Source: Mesostigma viride
Taxonomy: Eukaryota > Streptophyta > Mesostigmatophyceae > Mesostigmatales > Mesostigmataceae
DNA length: 64,000 nucleotides
Assembly (NCBI GenBank): GCA_009746045.1
Contig: RPFO01000084.1
Coordinates: forward strand, 1,548,618-1,612,617
Direction: 5' to 3'
Shown here: positions 22,057-33,479 of the stretch, piece by piece
How the letters are laid out: the number at the start of each line of letters is the position of its first letter
Numbering within the stretch: the stretch's first letter is position 1
Program-made: the position numbers and the translations under genes
The notes under the pieces: generated by a model
Told to the model about the DNA's origin: nothing
Database searches by the model: none
Seen by the model: only the letters and a program-made list of their open reading frames with translations

Positions 22057-23001
22057 ATAAGTAAGGATAACCAGCTCTAGAGCACGCAAGGACCCATCTG
22101 TCTGGTTCAGAAACATGCGGGCACTGTTCCTCCCATCCACACTCAACCCCATTCGGTCCAGGAAATAGTCTGCCAGGGCTCTATCTGTGACCAGGAAGCC
22201 ATACTTGGCCCCCTTGTCTCTGATACGGTTGAGCCTGGCCCACTCCTCTGCAACAGGGCCAATGATCTCGAACGTGTCATACTGGTGTTTATAGTAGTTT
22301 GTGAGGTTTAAGACCTTATCTGAAAACTCCTCCCTCAGTCCCTCCAGGAACTGAGCCCAGGTGAGCTTGTCCTTCACAGCCACCCTAGTCTTTTCTCGCA
22401 CACGTTCAGAGGAATCCCGGTTGCATGTTGAGGAATGAAAGACTTGCACTAGATTCACAGTGGGATCCACAGAGAGCACCACCAGCTCCATGTCCTCAAG
22501 CCATTTATCTAGTGCTTCCTGCGCTAATGGTGGACAGAGAGGCTTTTGGCCATTCATGACGGACACGGCGCTCATGTGAGGCCTCGACCCCGGTAACGCC
22601 CTAACTGTCTCAGCCACAGGGGTCGTCACAGCAGCGACACCAGCCACAGCGGGCGTCACAGCTACGACACCACTTGGGCCAGCAGGGTTGGGGGAAGGCA
22701 CATCTACATGACGACGCTTACCATTATCGTCAGAGGACAAGTCCCTCTTACGTTTCTCCAGCGTTGGTTGTCCGCCAGCCACCAGCACAGCATCTGAAGG
22801 CCACTCCGCCCGCGCCCGTTTGGCCTCCTCCATCGCCTCCTCATGTTTGCGCTTGCCTCCCGGCCTCTTGCTCCCGTCACCGTTACTAGCAGGGATCGCT
22901 TCCCCCGCCATGGGCTCCTTCTCCTTTCGCACCACCTGGCCCGTCTCCACAGGCCTCTCCTCCTCGCCTTTGTCGCCGTCGCCGGCCTTCCCACGAGGCA
23001 T
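22054..23001 (-). CDS. Copia-type Gag, capsid part
   Basis: An ATG at 23001 opens a 315-residue frame. The first 140 residues are charged and low complexity with several KRK-type basic clusters (possible nuclear targeting). Residues about 165-310 form a helical region (ALDKWLEDMELVVLSV, LTWAQFLEGLREEF, VAEEWARLNRIRDKG) that fits the retrotransposon gag/UBN2 fold which assembles the particle. The frame stops at 22054; the knuckle lies in the next frame, so a one-base change probably separates them. Confidence 0.65.
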   Translation of the reverse strand: MPRGKAGDGDKGEEERPVETGQVVRKEKEPMAGEAIPASNGDGSKRPGGKRKHEEAMEEAKRARAEWPSDAVLVAGGQPTLEKRKRDLSSDDNGKRRHVDVPSPNPAGPSGVVAVTPAVAGVAAVTTPVAETVRALPGSRPHMSAVSVMNGQKPLCPPLAQEALDKWLEDMELVVLSVDPTVNLVQVFHSSTCNRDSSERVREKTRVAVKDKLTWAQFLEGLREEFSDKVLNLTNYYKHQYDTFEIIGPVAEEWARLNRIRDKGAKYGFLVTDRALADYFLDRMGLSVDGRNSARMFLNQTDGSLRALELVILTY

Positions 23002-23059
23002 TATATTATGTACAAAGCGACACTGCAACACGCAAGGGTATGCAAAAGAAGACAGGACT

Positions 23060-24199
23060 TCAAGCGTCGGGCAGCTCCTCTGCCTCGCGCTCTGCCTCAG
23101 CGGCGGCTTCTCTCTCCCGCTCTTCAGCAGTGACAGCCACCGGTGTCCTCACCCGAGGAATAGCTCGCACCTCCTCCTCAGAATAAGGTCCAAGAAGGCG
23201 ACTGACGGGCCTCCCGTCTGTGGTTTGGTCAAACGGCACACTCCTCTCGTTAGGGCGCCTGCCCCACACCACGTTACGCACCCAGCGTCCTCCCCCACCT
23301 CGTCGCTCGTTGTATGCCCCAAGGCCGTAGGTGCTGTAGTCGTGCAACGGCTCCGGCGGGATGTGATAATCTGCACGTTGCCGCTCGGAGAACCCTGCTG
23401 CAGAACCGTCTCCCTCGTCCAACTGCTGGGACGAGCGTACGATAACACCCGACGGGCGGTCGACGAACTCGTCGTGCACTGCCTGTGGGGACAGTTCCCG
23501 ACCTGTGACGATTTCCACCGACGGACCGTATGCACCGGGGGCTCCAACCACACGAGGGGTGTCTAATGTGGACCAGATGCCGGCAGGACGCGTGGTGATA
23601 AGCCACCGATCTGCGTGGCCTCGCGACTCTTGAAGCAAAATGTTAACAAGGTGCTCACAGGTTTGAGCAACTACTTCTTGCGAGGACCAGGGGCTGTCCT
23701 GCTCACGCACCTGCGCGTCTCGCACGAGATGTGAAGCGTTCGTCCCCTCACCGAGGGAACTCGTCGCGACCCAATGGTTGAATAATCGGGTGGCACCAAG
23801 GCTGATGGCGACTAACTGTCCCAGCGCCTCTCGAGCAAGATCCAAACCGTGCAGCGTAACGTGCCCACCTTGATAGGCGATCTCAAGGCTGTAGATTAGT
23901 GCCGCAACCTCGTCTCTCAGCGCAATCAAGCGCTCCACCGTCACACGACTCGTCTCCCCCGGAGAAGTCGTGGCCCGCACACGCATCACTACAGGGTCGT
24001 TGGCAGACGGCCCTTCCGAGTTGCCGAAAACAGCGACCCAGCCTCCCCGCGCCAAGCCTCTCGCCAAATGCGCAGCTTGCACAAACGTGGACGCGGTTTC
24101 TGGCTGGCTGTATGGATACAGGGGTCCTTCTGCCTCCTGCCGCGGCACTGCGGCTCCTTGGCTTGGCGACTGCGCAAGCGCCGGAATTTCTTCCGACAT
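23060..24199 (-). CDS. ORF0 of the copia-type element, function unknown
   Basis: A 379-residue frame beginning with an ATG 28 bases inside the 5' LTR and ending 58 bases before the gag ATG. The sequence is soluble-looking: helical around residues 85-150, a Tyr/Gly/Arg-rich segment around 300-330, and a charged Glu/Arg tail. No retroelement domain is recognised. It is intact while the rest of the element is broken. It could be an accessory protein, a diverged gag-like protein or a captured host fragment. Confidence 0.55.
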   Translation of the reverse strand: MSEEIPALAQSPSQGAAVPRQEAEGPLYPYSQPETASTFVQAAHLARGLARGGWVAVFGNSEGPSANDPVVMRVRATTSPGETSRVTVERLIALRDEVAALIYSLEIAYQGGHVTLHGLDLAREALGQLVAISLGATRLFNHWVATSSLGEGTNASHLVRDAQVREQDSPWSSQEVVAQTCEHLVNILLQESRGHADRWLITTRPAGIWSTLDTPRVVGAPGAYGPSVEIVTGRELSPQAVHDEFVDRPSGVIVRSSQQLDEGDGSAAGFSERQRADYHIPPEPLHDYSTYGLGAYNERRGGGGRWVRNVVWGRRPNERSVPFDQTTDGRPVSRLLGPYSEEEVRAIPRVRTPVAVTAEEREREAAAEAEREAEELPDA

Positions 24200-24227
24200 G
24201 AAATGCACCGCGGAAAGCAATAGTACG

Positions 24228-24877
24228 AGTTAGACGAACCAGCCCAGAGCGTGTGAGCTCTTGGTCTTTCACGCAAAGCTTGAGCCAATTGCTGGGGACA
24301 GCAATCCTTAGCCCAAACACCAAGCCACACCTTGTTGGTCACTTCCACGTTCAAGTGGGCAACCAGAGCGCGTGCTTCCGAGATAGCTTGGCCATTCCCA
24401 TGACCAAGCTATATGCTTCTTTGTTGCTCCTCGTTCCCATCGGCGTGACGAGGCATATTGCAGGCTTGCTAGCAAATCCTCAACGTCCACTGGCATCCTT
24501 GCAGAGCCAGGACGAACTGGATTTACCTGGCCACCTGCAACCTAGGAAGTACAGGACCTGTCACAAGCCTGCAAGACCTAGTAGTATCCTTGCAGCCTTG
24601 TGCCAGTTCCAGTACCCCACCAGTCGCAGGCTGCTGTCCCTCCTGGTCTACGTGGACTACAGTCACGTGATAGTCAGGCTAAGCCTGTGCAGGCACGGCC
24701 TGCCACGTGTCCTGTCCACTACCTCAGAAGGTTGCACCCTCGCCGACCGCGGACGGCTAGGACTTCGGGACCTCATAACTTTCTTGTCCCTTGTCTGTTT
24801 CAGGCGGTCAGCACGGCGTTGGAAAGGTCTTTCCAAACTGCATCCACTTAGCATATTGGTTGCCCAAAATGCTAACT
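24228..24877 (-). repeat. 5' LTR of the copia-type element
   Basis: 650 bp, the partner of 8695-9344. Compared with that copy it lacks 3 bp near 24530 and has 3 extra bp near 24582. The outer flank is CCTGG at 24878-24882. No standard TGG primer-binding start follows it internally. Confidence 0.95.
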
Positions 24878-24882
24878 CCTGG

Positions 24883-25629
24883 GCCGCCATGAAGGCCCCG
24901 AATGCCGAGGTCAGGGACTGGATCTGGGCCTGCATCGCAGAAACAGTCGCCGAGAGATGATCAGGCTCGCGATCCAAGCCCAAAGGGGTAGGCTCCACCG
25001 ACACGCGCCGGGTCGACCGTGGTGAAGACGGGACAGGGGAAGGAGCCGACACTGAGGAGGAGGAGTGAGACGCTGCAACTGAGGCCGAATACTCTGGAGT
25101 GTACTGCGCCTCGACTGGTGCGTCCGTAGGGGAAGGGTCGCCAAATGCTACTCCCGCTGATTGGTCCGCGATCTCCATGAACTCGACCGCCCGTAGGAGG
25201 TCACAGGGGTTGTCATCTACATCTGCCTCGCCCTCGCCCGGAAGCCAAGGGAACACGTACCTCCCGTAGGCAGGAGCGGCCCACAGGGGTAGACAGGTAG
25301 GAAAACACCCGGGGGCACTGAAGGACAGCGGCTATCTGCCCCAAGGCAGGGCAGCGGGAGCCACATCCTAAAAGACAATGCCCGGCATCGTCGAACCCAT
25401 GCACAACTAGCTGTTGCGGATCATCGGGGGCCGGGCCAAACCACGAGCCCCCAAAGAGGGCAGCCCTGACTAGAGCCGCATGATGAGCCTGGAGGGCAGG
25501 CTGAACGAGGCCACCCGGATAACTGGAACGTGACACCCATCGGCCCGGAAGGGCCTCGTAGTAGAGCTCTGGGTCCGGTGGTGGAGGGGAAGGCGGCAGG
25601 CTCTCCGCCGGAGGGGTAGGTTCAGCCAT
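24883..25629 (-). pseudogene. Extra ORF after pol of the gypsy element, 5' part
   Basis: It starts at an ATG at 25629, 77 bases after the pol stop. About 125 residues (Pro-rich start, then a Trp/Leu-rich block) run to a frame change near 25250, where a one-base insertion or a splice donor-like GAGGTACGT occurs. The second frame continues with Ser/Pro-rich sequence and a short helical MQAQIQSLTSAFGAFMAAQ segment and is cut by the copia element. The remainder is at 7098-8689. Whole ORF about 780 codons; family unknown. Confidence 0.55.
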
Positions 25630-25705
25630 GATGGCTGCGGAGGGGAGGGGACAACCAACCACCCACCAACAGCAGGAATACGATAAGGGAGGGGCAGGTT
25701 GCCAG

Positions 25706-26445
25706 CTAGAGCTGGTGTAGGGTTTTGTAGTCCTGCAACAAGCGGCTACAACCATCTAACTCACTCTCCGTGTACCATACTTTATCTACCTCACTACGAG
25801 CATACATCCATTTCACCTTATACTGGCGCTGGGTACCGCGGCCCTTTTTAATATCTCTATGGGCCACGATACTCTCTACCTCGTCTTCTACCTCACCAGT
25901 ATCAGGGTTATGCTCTAAAGGGGCAGGAGCTAGTTCTCTACCAGCGAACGTGCTTTGGTGATAAAGCTTCAGCTGGCTTCTATGGAAGGTGTTAGAATGT
26001 GTCTGCCAAGAGGTAGGGATATCTATTTTATATAAGAAATTACCTACTCTAGACAACACACGGAAGGGTCCTAAGAAGGCGGGCCTAAGTTTCACTTTAA
26101 GTTCTGCTTCGAACTTGTGAGCAAAACGGCCAACACGGGGGCCTTCTACTAAGACTAAATCTCCTATATCTATTTCAGGCGCTCTTCTATCTAAGGAGGC
26201 ACGCAACCTAGCAAGGTACTTGGCCTGAGCCTTTTGGTACCCTGAATTGCGTGATCATGTGCATTTTTCATTTTATCTAGCAAGGCCTGCACACCTTCTA
26301 CGGTATCCCGGGACACATCGTCCCTGTCCCGTAAAGGACTAGCTAAGAGAGAGGTAGGAGTAAGAGGCTGTCTACCAGTATCTAGGAAGAAAGGCGTATA
26401 GCCATGCGCAGCCTGAGGGCAATTGTTAAGGGAGAACTCTACCAA
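25706..26445 (-). pseudogene. Gypsy integrase C-terminal part with chromodomain
   Basis: Two overlapping frames (26191-26445 and 25706-26206) separated by a frameshift. The first has an integrase tail (FSLNNCPQAAHGYTPFFLDTG). The second has the GPF/Y-type module (RPAFLGPFRVL..VGNFLYKIDIP) and ends in a chromodomain (residues about 110-160: EVESIVAHRDIKKG, YKVKWMYARSEVDKVWYTESEL) with the aromatic positions that bind methylated histone tails. This assigns the element to chromoviruses, which target heterochromatin. Confidence 0.85.
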
Positions 26446-27411
26446 GCATAGATAATCCTCCCAATCACTCCCGAGCCGTTAACATAGTGCCTCAGCGCTT
26501 CTTCCACTACCCTATTAAGACGTTCTACTAGATGAGAGGAGGAGAGAGTGATAGGCAGTACCGAACGTAACCTTGGTACCGATAGCAGCGAAAAACTGCT
26601 GCCAAAAGTCAGAGGTAAATAGCTTATCTTTATCACTAATAAACTGCCTACTCAAACCATGATATCTATAGACGTTATTAAGGTATAGGCGTGCGCAATC
26701 GCGTGCGGTGAGTTCTAAGGGACACGGCACGAGATGACACATACGAGTAAAACGATCTACGAAAACAAGGATCTGGGCGTTACCTCTATCATTCTTCCTA
26801 AAAGGTCCTACAAAATCCATCATAATGGAGTCCCACGGCATGATGGGATCAGGTAGGGTCCTAGGTTCTGCTATCTGTCCTACATTGTTGGGTTTCATCT
26901 CCTGGCAAGATTGACAGGTTCTAACATACTCATCTACATCCTTTAAAAGGGAAGGCCAGTAGTAAGAGCGGGCTACTAGGTCCCGTACCCGTTTACCACC
27001 CTGATGAGCAGCTAAGTCATGCAACTCAAAGAGCAAGGAGGAGCGACAGATAGGAGGGACATACAGGCGCCATTGAGGGGGAGAATCTGCTATCTGCACA
27101 TATAAAAACCCACCTACAAATTTACAAGGGTGCTTGCCTAATTGTTGGGGATGGGCAGCAATGGCAGCTAAAGCTTCCGGCTCAGTGGCCGTAAATCTAC
27201 TAATAAGGCGTTCAAGATCAGAGGTAGGCATCGCTACAGAGGTATCCAGAACAGGTTTAAAGAGATCTCCTACCGCCTTGCCAAAGAGAAGGGGAGGTCC
27301 TAGAGGGACTATGTTATCATAAGACTTTCCTGACCTAGTCGCTATATGGCTAAGCGGTATAGAAATTTTATTTTTCCCCTCCCCCCCCCGAGACCACAGG
27401 AAGGGCCTCAC
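26439..27411 (-). pseudogene. Gypsy integrase, zinc-binding and catalytic core
   Basis: An HHCC finger (LHDLAAHQGG ... CQSCQEM), then the core with MMDFVGPF (first Asp), VFVDRFTRM and ISDKDKLFTSDFW (second Asp). The catalytic Glu region lies in a neighbouring frame (26439-26636: HLVERLNRVVEEAL). It would integrate the element cDNA. A frameshift near 26530 breaks the core. Confidence 0.85.
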
Positions 27412-27658
27412 ACGGGAGAGAGAGTCCTACGTGAGAAAGGAGATCAGGCATGCGAACAGCTGTATGAAAGAGATAGGCATAGGATTCATCATCAGGTAGT
27501 TCACCATAAGGGGTTACACCCATAGTAGTAGGAACTAGAGTAGTATTGAGAACATCCAAGGTCCTCGAAAAAGGAGTAATCTGCGCGACGGGAGAGTGCA
27601 TCTGGTACTATGTTATCTACACCCTTAACATACTGAAGTTTAAAAGGGGAAAACTGTG

Positions 27659-28494
27659 CTAAAAACTCCATCCAGCGCGCTTGACGAGGGGTAAGGTTGG
27701 GTTGGGAGAGAAGATGGGTAAGGGGACGGTGATCCGTTGGATAACTAATCTATAAGGATCTATCTCACAGGGTTCATTCAGGCAAACATCAAATTGAGCA
27801 CCTTTAAGAAAGTGCTGCCACGCGTGGCAACAATACACCACCGCTAAGAGTTCCTGCTGGTGTACGGGATAGTTACGCTCCGCAGGGAGCATTGTCCTAG
27901 AGATATACTCAATTGGCTGTAAGCCCTGACCCTGATCCTGGAGAAGGACGCCCCCTATAGCTACCTTACTAGCGTCTGTAGCTACAACAAAGGGTTTAGT
28001 AGTATCCGGTAGGATGAGTACGGGAGGAGAGAGGAGTAGGGATTTTAGACACTGAAAAGCCGACTGACATTCACTACTCCAAACAAAGGGGATATCCTTC
28101 TTTAATAAATGATTAATAGGGGCTGCTATACTTGCGAAACGCGGGATAAAACGCCTATAGTAAGAGGCAATCCCTAGGAAACTACGTACACTTTTAACGT
28201 CGGTAGGGGTAGGCCATTCCTGAATTGACTTAGTTTTATCCGGGTCGGTAGCGACCCCGGCATCTGACAAACGTGTCCTAAAAATGGTACACTCCTACCA
28301 GAACGAACTTTAGCACGGCGAGCCCACAAAGAATTTTCAGCCATTATTTCTAAGACTTTCTTTAAATCACGTAGGTGCGTTTCAAAATCAGGAGAGTAAA
28401 TAAGGATATCATCTAAGTAAGCTTGAGCACAAGAACGATCGTGCTCAGATAAAGAAACAGAGGAGAAGGAAGGATCCTTTAAATCAGATGACAC
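27659..28494 (-). pseudogene. Gypsy reverse transcriptase palm and RNase H
   Basis: 28174-28494 contains AYLDDILIYS, the catalytic YxDD box. After a frameshift, 27659-28270 holds the connection (VRSFLGIASYYRRFI) and RNase H with ATDASKVAIGGVL and the Glu of HQQELLAV. A further frame change near 27745 leads to the DHRPL..LSQPNLTPRQARW segment and DNIVPDALSRR, the usual gypsy RNase H end. All catalytic residues are present but the frame is broken at least three times. Confidence 0.88.
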
Positions 28495-28648
28495 TTGAGG
28501 AAGGTGAGAATTCCCATAACAGGTCTAAGCACTTCATTCATTAACATTTGAAAAGAGGCAGGAGAGTTACAGAGTCCCATAGCCGCTACTCTAAACTGGT
28601 AATGACCAAAAGGGGTAGCAAAGGCGGTTTTATGGCAATCCTCAGGCG

Positions 28649-29707
28649 CTATACGCAGTTGCCAAAAACCATCCGCACAATCCAGTACCGTGAAACAGTG
28701 GAACCTTTAACCTTATTAAATATATCATCAATACGAGGTAGAGGGTATTTAGACTTCACAGTAATATCATTTAACTTCCTATAATCAGTAACTAGGCGAA
28801 ACTTGCCATTTGGCTTAGGAACTAACAGGACACCAGCTGAGTAGGGGGAGTTACTAGGCTCTATCAATCCTGCTTCTAATAGTGACACTAAAATCTGTTT
28901 TAGTTCCTTTAATTCGGTAGGGCCCATTCTATACATCGGAGAGTGCGTAGGAACTGCACCGTCCTTGATAACTACACGGTGTAAAACAGAACGAGGAGGA
29001 GGATAAGAAGGAGTCTTTTCTTCAAAAACTTTTGAGGAATCTATCACAGCCATGTATCTTACTATTTCATTTTCAGTAAATCCCACTCCTATTGTATCCA
29101 CTGTGTTTACATCTATATCCACACTATTATTAGTGATAGGTATCTCCTGTACTTCTAACTGAAGGAACATACATAATAGGTATCCATATTCCTTTAGTTC
29201 AGATCGCAATTCATCATTGGACATTAATACTTCAGGTATAGGTCTTACAGGAGGATCAACAGGTGTAGGAGGAGTAATATCTACCAAGGATAAATTTTCT
29301 AATCTATAATGACGTTCCGGTACCCAGTAAGAGCTATCTGGAAACCAAATGACCATGGTATCATAATTAATAGTAATCTTATTATCCTGGTGCCAATCTA
29401 ATCCTAGTAATACATCAGCTGTAGTGATAGGGCCTATAGTGGCCGTCAGGTTGACAGTACGTCCTTGTATGACCAGGGGAAGGGACACCGTACCCGGGGA
29501 ATGACTGGTGCGACCGTCAGCATAATGGACAGTGACAGTTTTGGTGTGAGGGATAGGGACTAGTCCTAAACGCCTAACTAGGGCCTCGCTCACAAAGGAG
29601 CTAGCCGCACCGCTATCCACTAACACAGAGACGTTCAAAAGTTCATCAGCATGCAAGAAGGGGTCTACAACAGTATGGGGAACGGTTAAGCCACCATTCA
29701 AAAACAT
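28649..29707 (-). pseudogene. Gypsy protease and N-terminal reverse transcriptase
   Basis: Residues about 28-110 form a retropepsin with VDSGAASSFV (catalytic Asp) and VLLGLDW. A spacer follows, then RT fingers from about residue 265: LKQILVSLLEAGLIEPS, SPYSAGVLLVPKPNGKFR and DYRKLNDITVKSKYPLPRID. The frame is lost near 28680, before the first catalytic Asp block. Confidence 0.9.
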
Positions 29708-29813
29708 AAGAGGACGGACACGTAGTGGTAGGGATGATTCAGCTCCTACAGAGGTTATAAAAACAGGCAGGCAAAAATTATTATCTGGGGTACTATCTAA
29801 GGACCTGTCCAGG

Positions 29814-31554
29814 TTACCCCCGGCTGACAGGCCTACTGTTCCCCCTCCCCCCCAAATCCATAGGAACTAACCCCGAAGAAGACCCTGGCGAAAAAGCCAC
29901 TGCTGGAGGGTCACGAGGGAGCGAAGAGGGTGCGGGAGCCTGATTATCATAGGGGAACCCTGGGGGTCCTGTCTGCACAGCATTCAGCCTACTAGGGGTA
30001 GCTGAGGGAATGCGTCCTGGAGTGGGACGAATAGGAGCACGCTGAGGGGTACGAGGAGGGCGAGCGTCGGGATGAGGGGGAGCACCCGAAAGGAACTTGG
30101 GGCACTCACGTTTAAGATGACCTACTTCCTTACAATGATAGCATGTGATATGAGAGACATCCAGAGCTGAAAGGTCAGTAACGCAAATATCTAATTCTTC
30201 TACATAGGAGTTCTCCTCCTCAGGGGTAAGGCTAATATTATTAATACGGGAACGGGTAGGAAGAGAAGGAGTGGTGAAGAAATCTGCTACTCGTAAGAGA
30301 TGCTGACGCACATGCTTGAGGGGTAGATCAGTAAAACGGTAGGCAGAGAACTGGCGCTTTACTTCACGTAATAAGGGTCTACTGAGGCCTTGTAGGAAGC
30401 GAGCACGTACTTCTGCGCCCGACAAATCCCTAATTCGTACCATCTGTGCATCAAATTCTTTCATATACTCCTTAAACGATTTAGTACCCTGCTGCAAGGT
30501 ACCAAAGGCTAATCTATCCTGCCAATCTGCATCAGGAGGGACTAAATGGTTCTCTAAACGCTTAAACAATTCTGCTACTGAGTTAGGGTAGGCATGAGAG
30601 GCCAAAGACTCACACTGGATGAGGTTAGCAAGCTCAGGAGTAATACAGGTAGTAAGATAGTGAGGGACTAGTACAGCATCAGAGAGACGCCATCTATTAT
30701 GATTTTGCCACGACTCTGTATTCTGGGTAAGCAACATAATAAAAGTGAAAAACTGTTGAGGGGTAGACTTAACATCCAACTTGGGTAGGTTAGCAAAGAG
30801 GGGAAGAGCAGGGGGCTTAGGGGGATTAGAAGGGTCAGATTTACCCATAGGGCCACTGTCTTCCACTGCTACATACGAGGGATAGAAGGAAGGAAGAGGA
30901 AAGGTTTTGGATAGGGGTCTAGAAGGGGCCACCGTTTCAGGATGGTGCCCATAGGAGAAGGGAACAGTATATTGCTCACGAAGGGAGGAGTAGGCAAAAT
31001 GATCATAGTTTCTGTCATCTAGAGGCATGGTGCTGAAATCACTATTAACTTCTAAATCAGCCACACGGGTAGGGACCTGGGCAGCCTCGTAGGCCGTATC
31101 GGGGTAGGACCAAGAAGCAGGTGGATAAAAGGGAACTGCACTAGGGCGCCCAGAAGGACCGACAGGGGCAGAGGTACGACCCGTGTTAAAGCAGGGATGG
31201 AAGGCACAGGGTGGGAGGAGGCCTAGAAGCATTGTCAGGGAGTGAGGACCTAATTGAAGGTTGAGCCAAGGTTGCAGGAGGGGCAGGGGCCTGGTTCATA
31301 GCAAAAGAGGGTTCATCACTAAATCTGACACGTTGTTCAAAGGTAGGTGGGGTAATTGAGGGACGACGGCGACCACCAGGAACAGGAGAAGGAGGTGAGG
31401 TGCGCAGATTACCTTGAGGAGTGAGATGGTGCACCGTTTCCAAGGAGTCCCGTCGGTTACCACGAGTATTGTTATTGTTATTAGTATTATTATTATTATT
31501 AGTAGTAGTAGTATTGGTAGGTATAGGCGACATATCTCCACCCACTGGATCCAT
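29814..31554 (-). pseudogene. Gypsy Gag with CCHC zinc knuckle
   Basis: It starts at an ATG at 31554 with an Asn/Thr tract (AAT/ATT repeats), runs to about 31186 and then continues in a second frame (31232-29814), so one frameshift separates the halves. The capsid-like region (FKRLENHLVPPDADWQDR, FGTLQQGTKSFKEYMKEF, RFLQGLSRPLLREV) matches the retrotransposon gag family, and CYHCKEVGHLKREC is the CX2CX4HX4C knuckle. Gag forms the particle and packages RNA. Confidence 0.85.
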
Positions 31555-31676
31555 CTTTAATTAAGTAAAGGAAAGAAGACACAAACGTTGCCTTAAGAAA
31601 GGAATAGGAATCTAAATGGAAGCAATAAAGGAAAAAGGAAAAACCTTGAATGTCTTAAGCAAAAAAACAATTAAAA

Positions 31677-32069
31677 TCAATCCTTTTTAACCACAGTAAT
31701 GGATAGGGAACCAAACTCTAAGGTAAGAGGAGTATCTGAGCTAGATGAGGATGCAGCCCGTTTAGGGGGAGAAGAAGGAGGAGTAGCAAAGACTAGAGCT
31801 TCTACAGGAGGACGACCATGAGGAATAGAACGTACATGTAGGCCTAAATCTGATTCACTATGGTCTATAAGAAATTGCTGAGCTTCTTCAAAGGTAACAA
31901 ATTTCTTGTACCTAACTACGTTATATGTACGGTTTTGCACTATCTTCCTAGCATCTGACCAAGAAAGGAAAATGGCTGACCATTGAGGGGTAATAACTAC
32001 GTAATATTTGGCTAAGCTATTGTCACTGGACGAATGGGAAGGAGCAGTAAAAACACGACGCTGACTCAT
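31677..32069 (-). CDS. Small ORF with RNase H1 hybrid-binding/viroplasmin-like domain
   Basis: An intact 130-residue frame located 5' of gag. Residues about 20-68 read as an HBD-type module: a YYVV strand, IFLSWSDARKIVQ, then RYKKFVTFEEAQQFL. The order of aromatic strand, SW, helix and a KxFxxxEEAxxFL helix is that of the N-terminal domain of eukaryotic RNase H1 and of the viroplasmin domain. The tail is Ser/Pro-rich. Such domains bind RNA-DNA hybrids, so a role during reverse transcription is reasonable but inferred. Confidence 0.6.
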   Translation of the reverse strand: MSQRRVFTAPSHSSSDNSLAKYYVVITPQWSAIFLSWSDARKIVQNRTYNVVRYKKFVTFEEAQQFLIDHSESDLGLHVRSIPHGRPPVEALVFATPPSSPPKRAASSSSSDTPLTLEFGSLSITVVKKD

Positions 32070-32642
32070 GGTAACGCACCTGGTGGGTCTTGTGACGTCA
32101 CGCTAGAAGAAGGAGTAGGCGACTTATCTGGGCGATCTGGAGCACCGAAAGCAGCATGAGGGCGGAATAGTCCAGCGCTCGTCCTAAAATCAGCGACCGA
32201 ATAGTCCAGCGCTCGTCCTAAAAGCAGCGACCCGTATCTCTGCGGGTGCGGCCGTCTAATAAAACAGCAGCACGAAGGAAAAAGGTGTAGTCTACCACGA
32301 CGCTAATCGTCTCACTGTTGCCGAACCAAACAATTATCCTCTATCTACGACAGGAAGAGAATTATCCTCTATCTACGACAGGAACAAAACTTGCGCAGGA
32401 AAACAAAGCGAAGGAGCTACCTACGAAAGGGTTTATCCGCTACGAGCAGGTCTAGCATCTTAGAGGCAGATCGTGTCCCGAACCGGGCAGCACTACTCTC
32501 CCAGCTTGACGGCGACCCGCCCATTACCTGTCAAGAAAGTGTCGTCTTCGTATCCCTGGACGCGGAAGGGTTCTTGCAAAGGCGTATGTGACAAAGGACC
32601 GTCGTCTCGTTCTCTACCCGACGAAAGTTCCTCCGGAACCAT
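32070..32642 (-). other. Gypsy 5' leader with short direct repeats
   Basis: The leader has a doubled 33-bp unit (GAATAGTCCAGCGCTCGTCC at about 32167 and 32200) and a doubled AATTATCCTCTATCTACGAC unit (about 32332 and 32359). The first bases inside the 5' LTR read ATGGTTCCGGAGGAAC on the minus strand; TGG starts one base in, as expected for a tRNA primer-binding site, but I cannot name the tRNA. Confidence 0.5.
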
Positions 32643-33206
32643 TGTTACGTCCTAAACTTCTACCTCCACGTCTACCTCTACTGGGCCTGATACTACCTAA
32701 ATTGGTCAGGCCTCCTCTACTCAAACCCCTAGCGAAAGACGAACGAGACGGAGCTGATCTCAATGCATTCACGTATGTGTTGCTATAATACGCCATACAA
32801 CCATTTACCCGAACCCGTTTATTCCAGGAATAGAGGAAGGAAACACACTACACTGCCGTGACCCAAGCCTATATGTGTTAATTCATTCAACACACGCCGA
32901 GTGGCCACACGAGGGGTAGAACGTGCATAAATGGTCACCAACGGTCCAACATGCTCGGGCCGACCTGGCCCTCGCCTACAGATGCACAGGCAGATGCACA
33001 GATGCACGCTGGTCCACTACATTCTACCAAAGGATAAGGACCACTAATAAAGTACGCGGCGCAGCGCCCAAAAGCACCCAATGTACCACAGTACTGTTAC
33101 GAGGACAATAATGTCCCAGTTGGAACTACACGTAAACCTAGGAACAACCGAGGCAAAGGACCTAATTTACGTCCGTAACTACAACGAATTGTTACGCGAC
33201 GTAACA
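32643..33206 (-). repeat. 5' LTR of the gypsy element
   Basis: 564 bp, the partner of 6158-6723; outer duplication ACTTC at 33207-33211. Confidence 0.95.
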
Positions 33207-33479
33207 ACTTCAGGCCCAATGGGGGGGGATTCCCCCAACCTAAGGCATGGCCACAAAACAAATCTTCTGCAGCTGAATTTTCGGCTTTTGCACTCAATTA
33301 GATACGTCCACGGCGAGTTAGCCTGCTCAGTCAGTGTGATTTTTAGAGGTGGCTAGCTAAAGTTATGCATGAATTTTGATGCCAAACTTTGCATGGAAAC
33401 AGCCACATGCAAACATGACAACCTTCAAAATAGTAAACCTTTTCCGTTGCATGACCTGGGGCTTTGAAAACATCGATCG

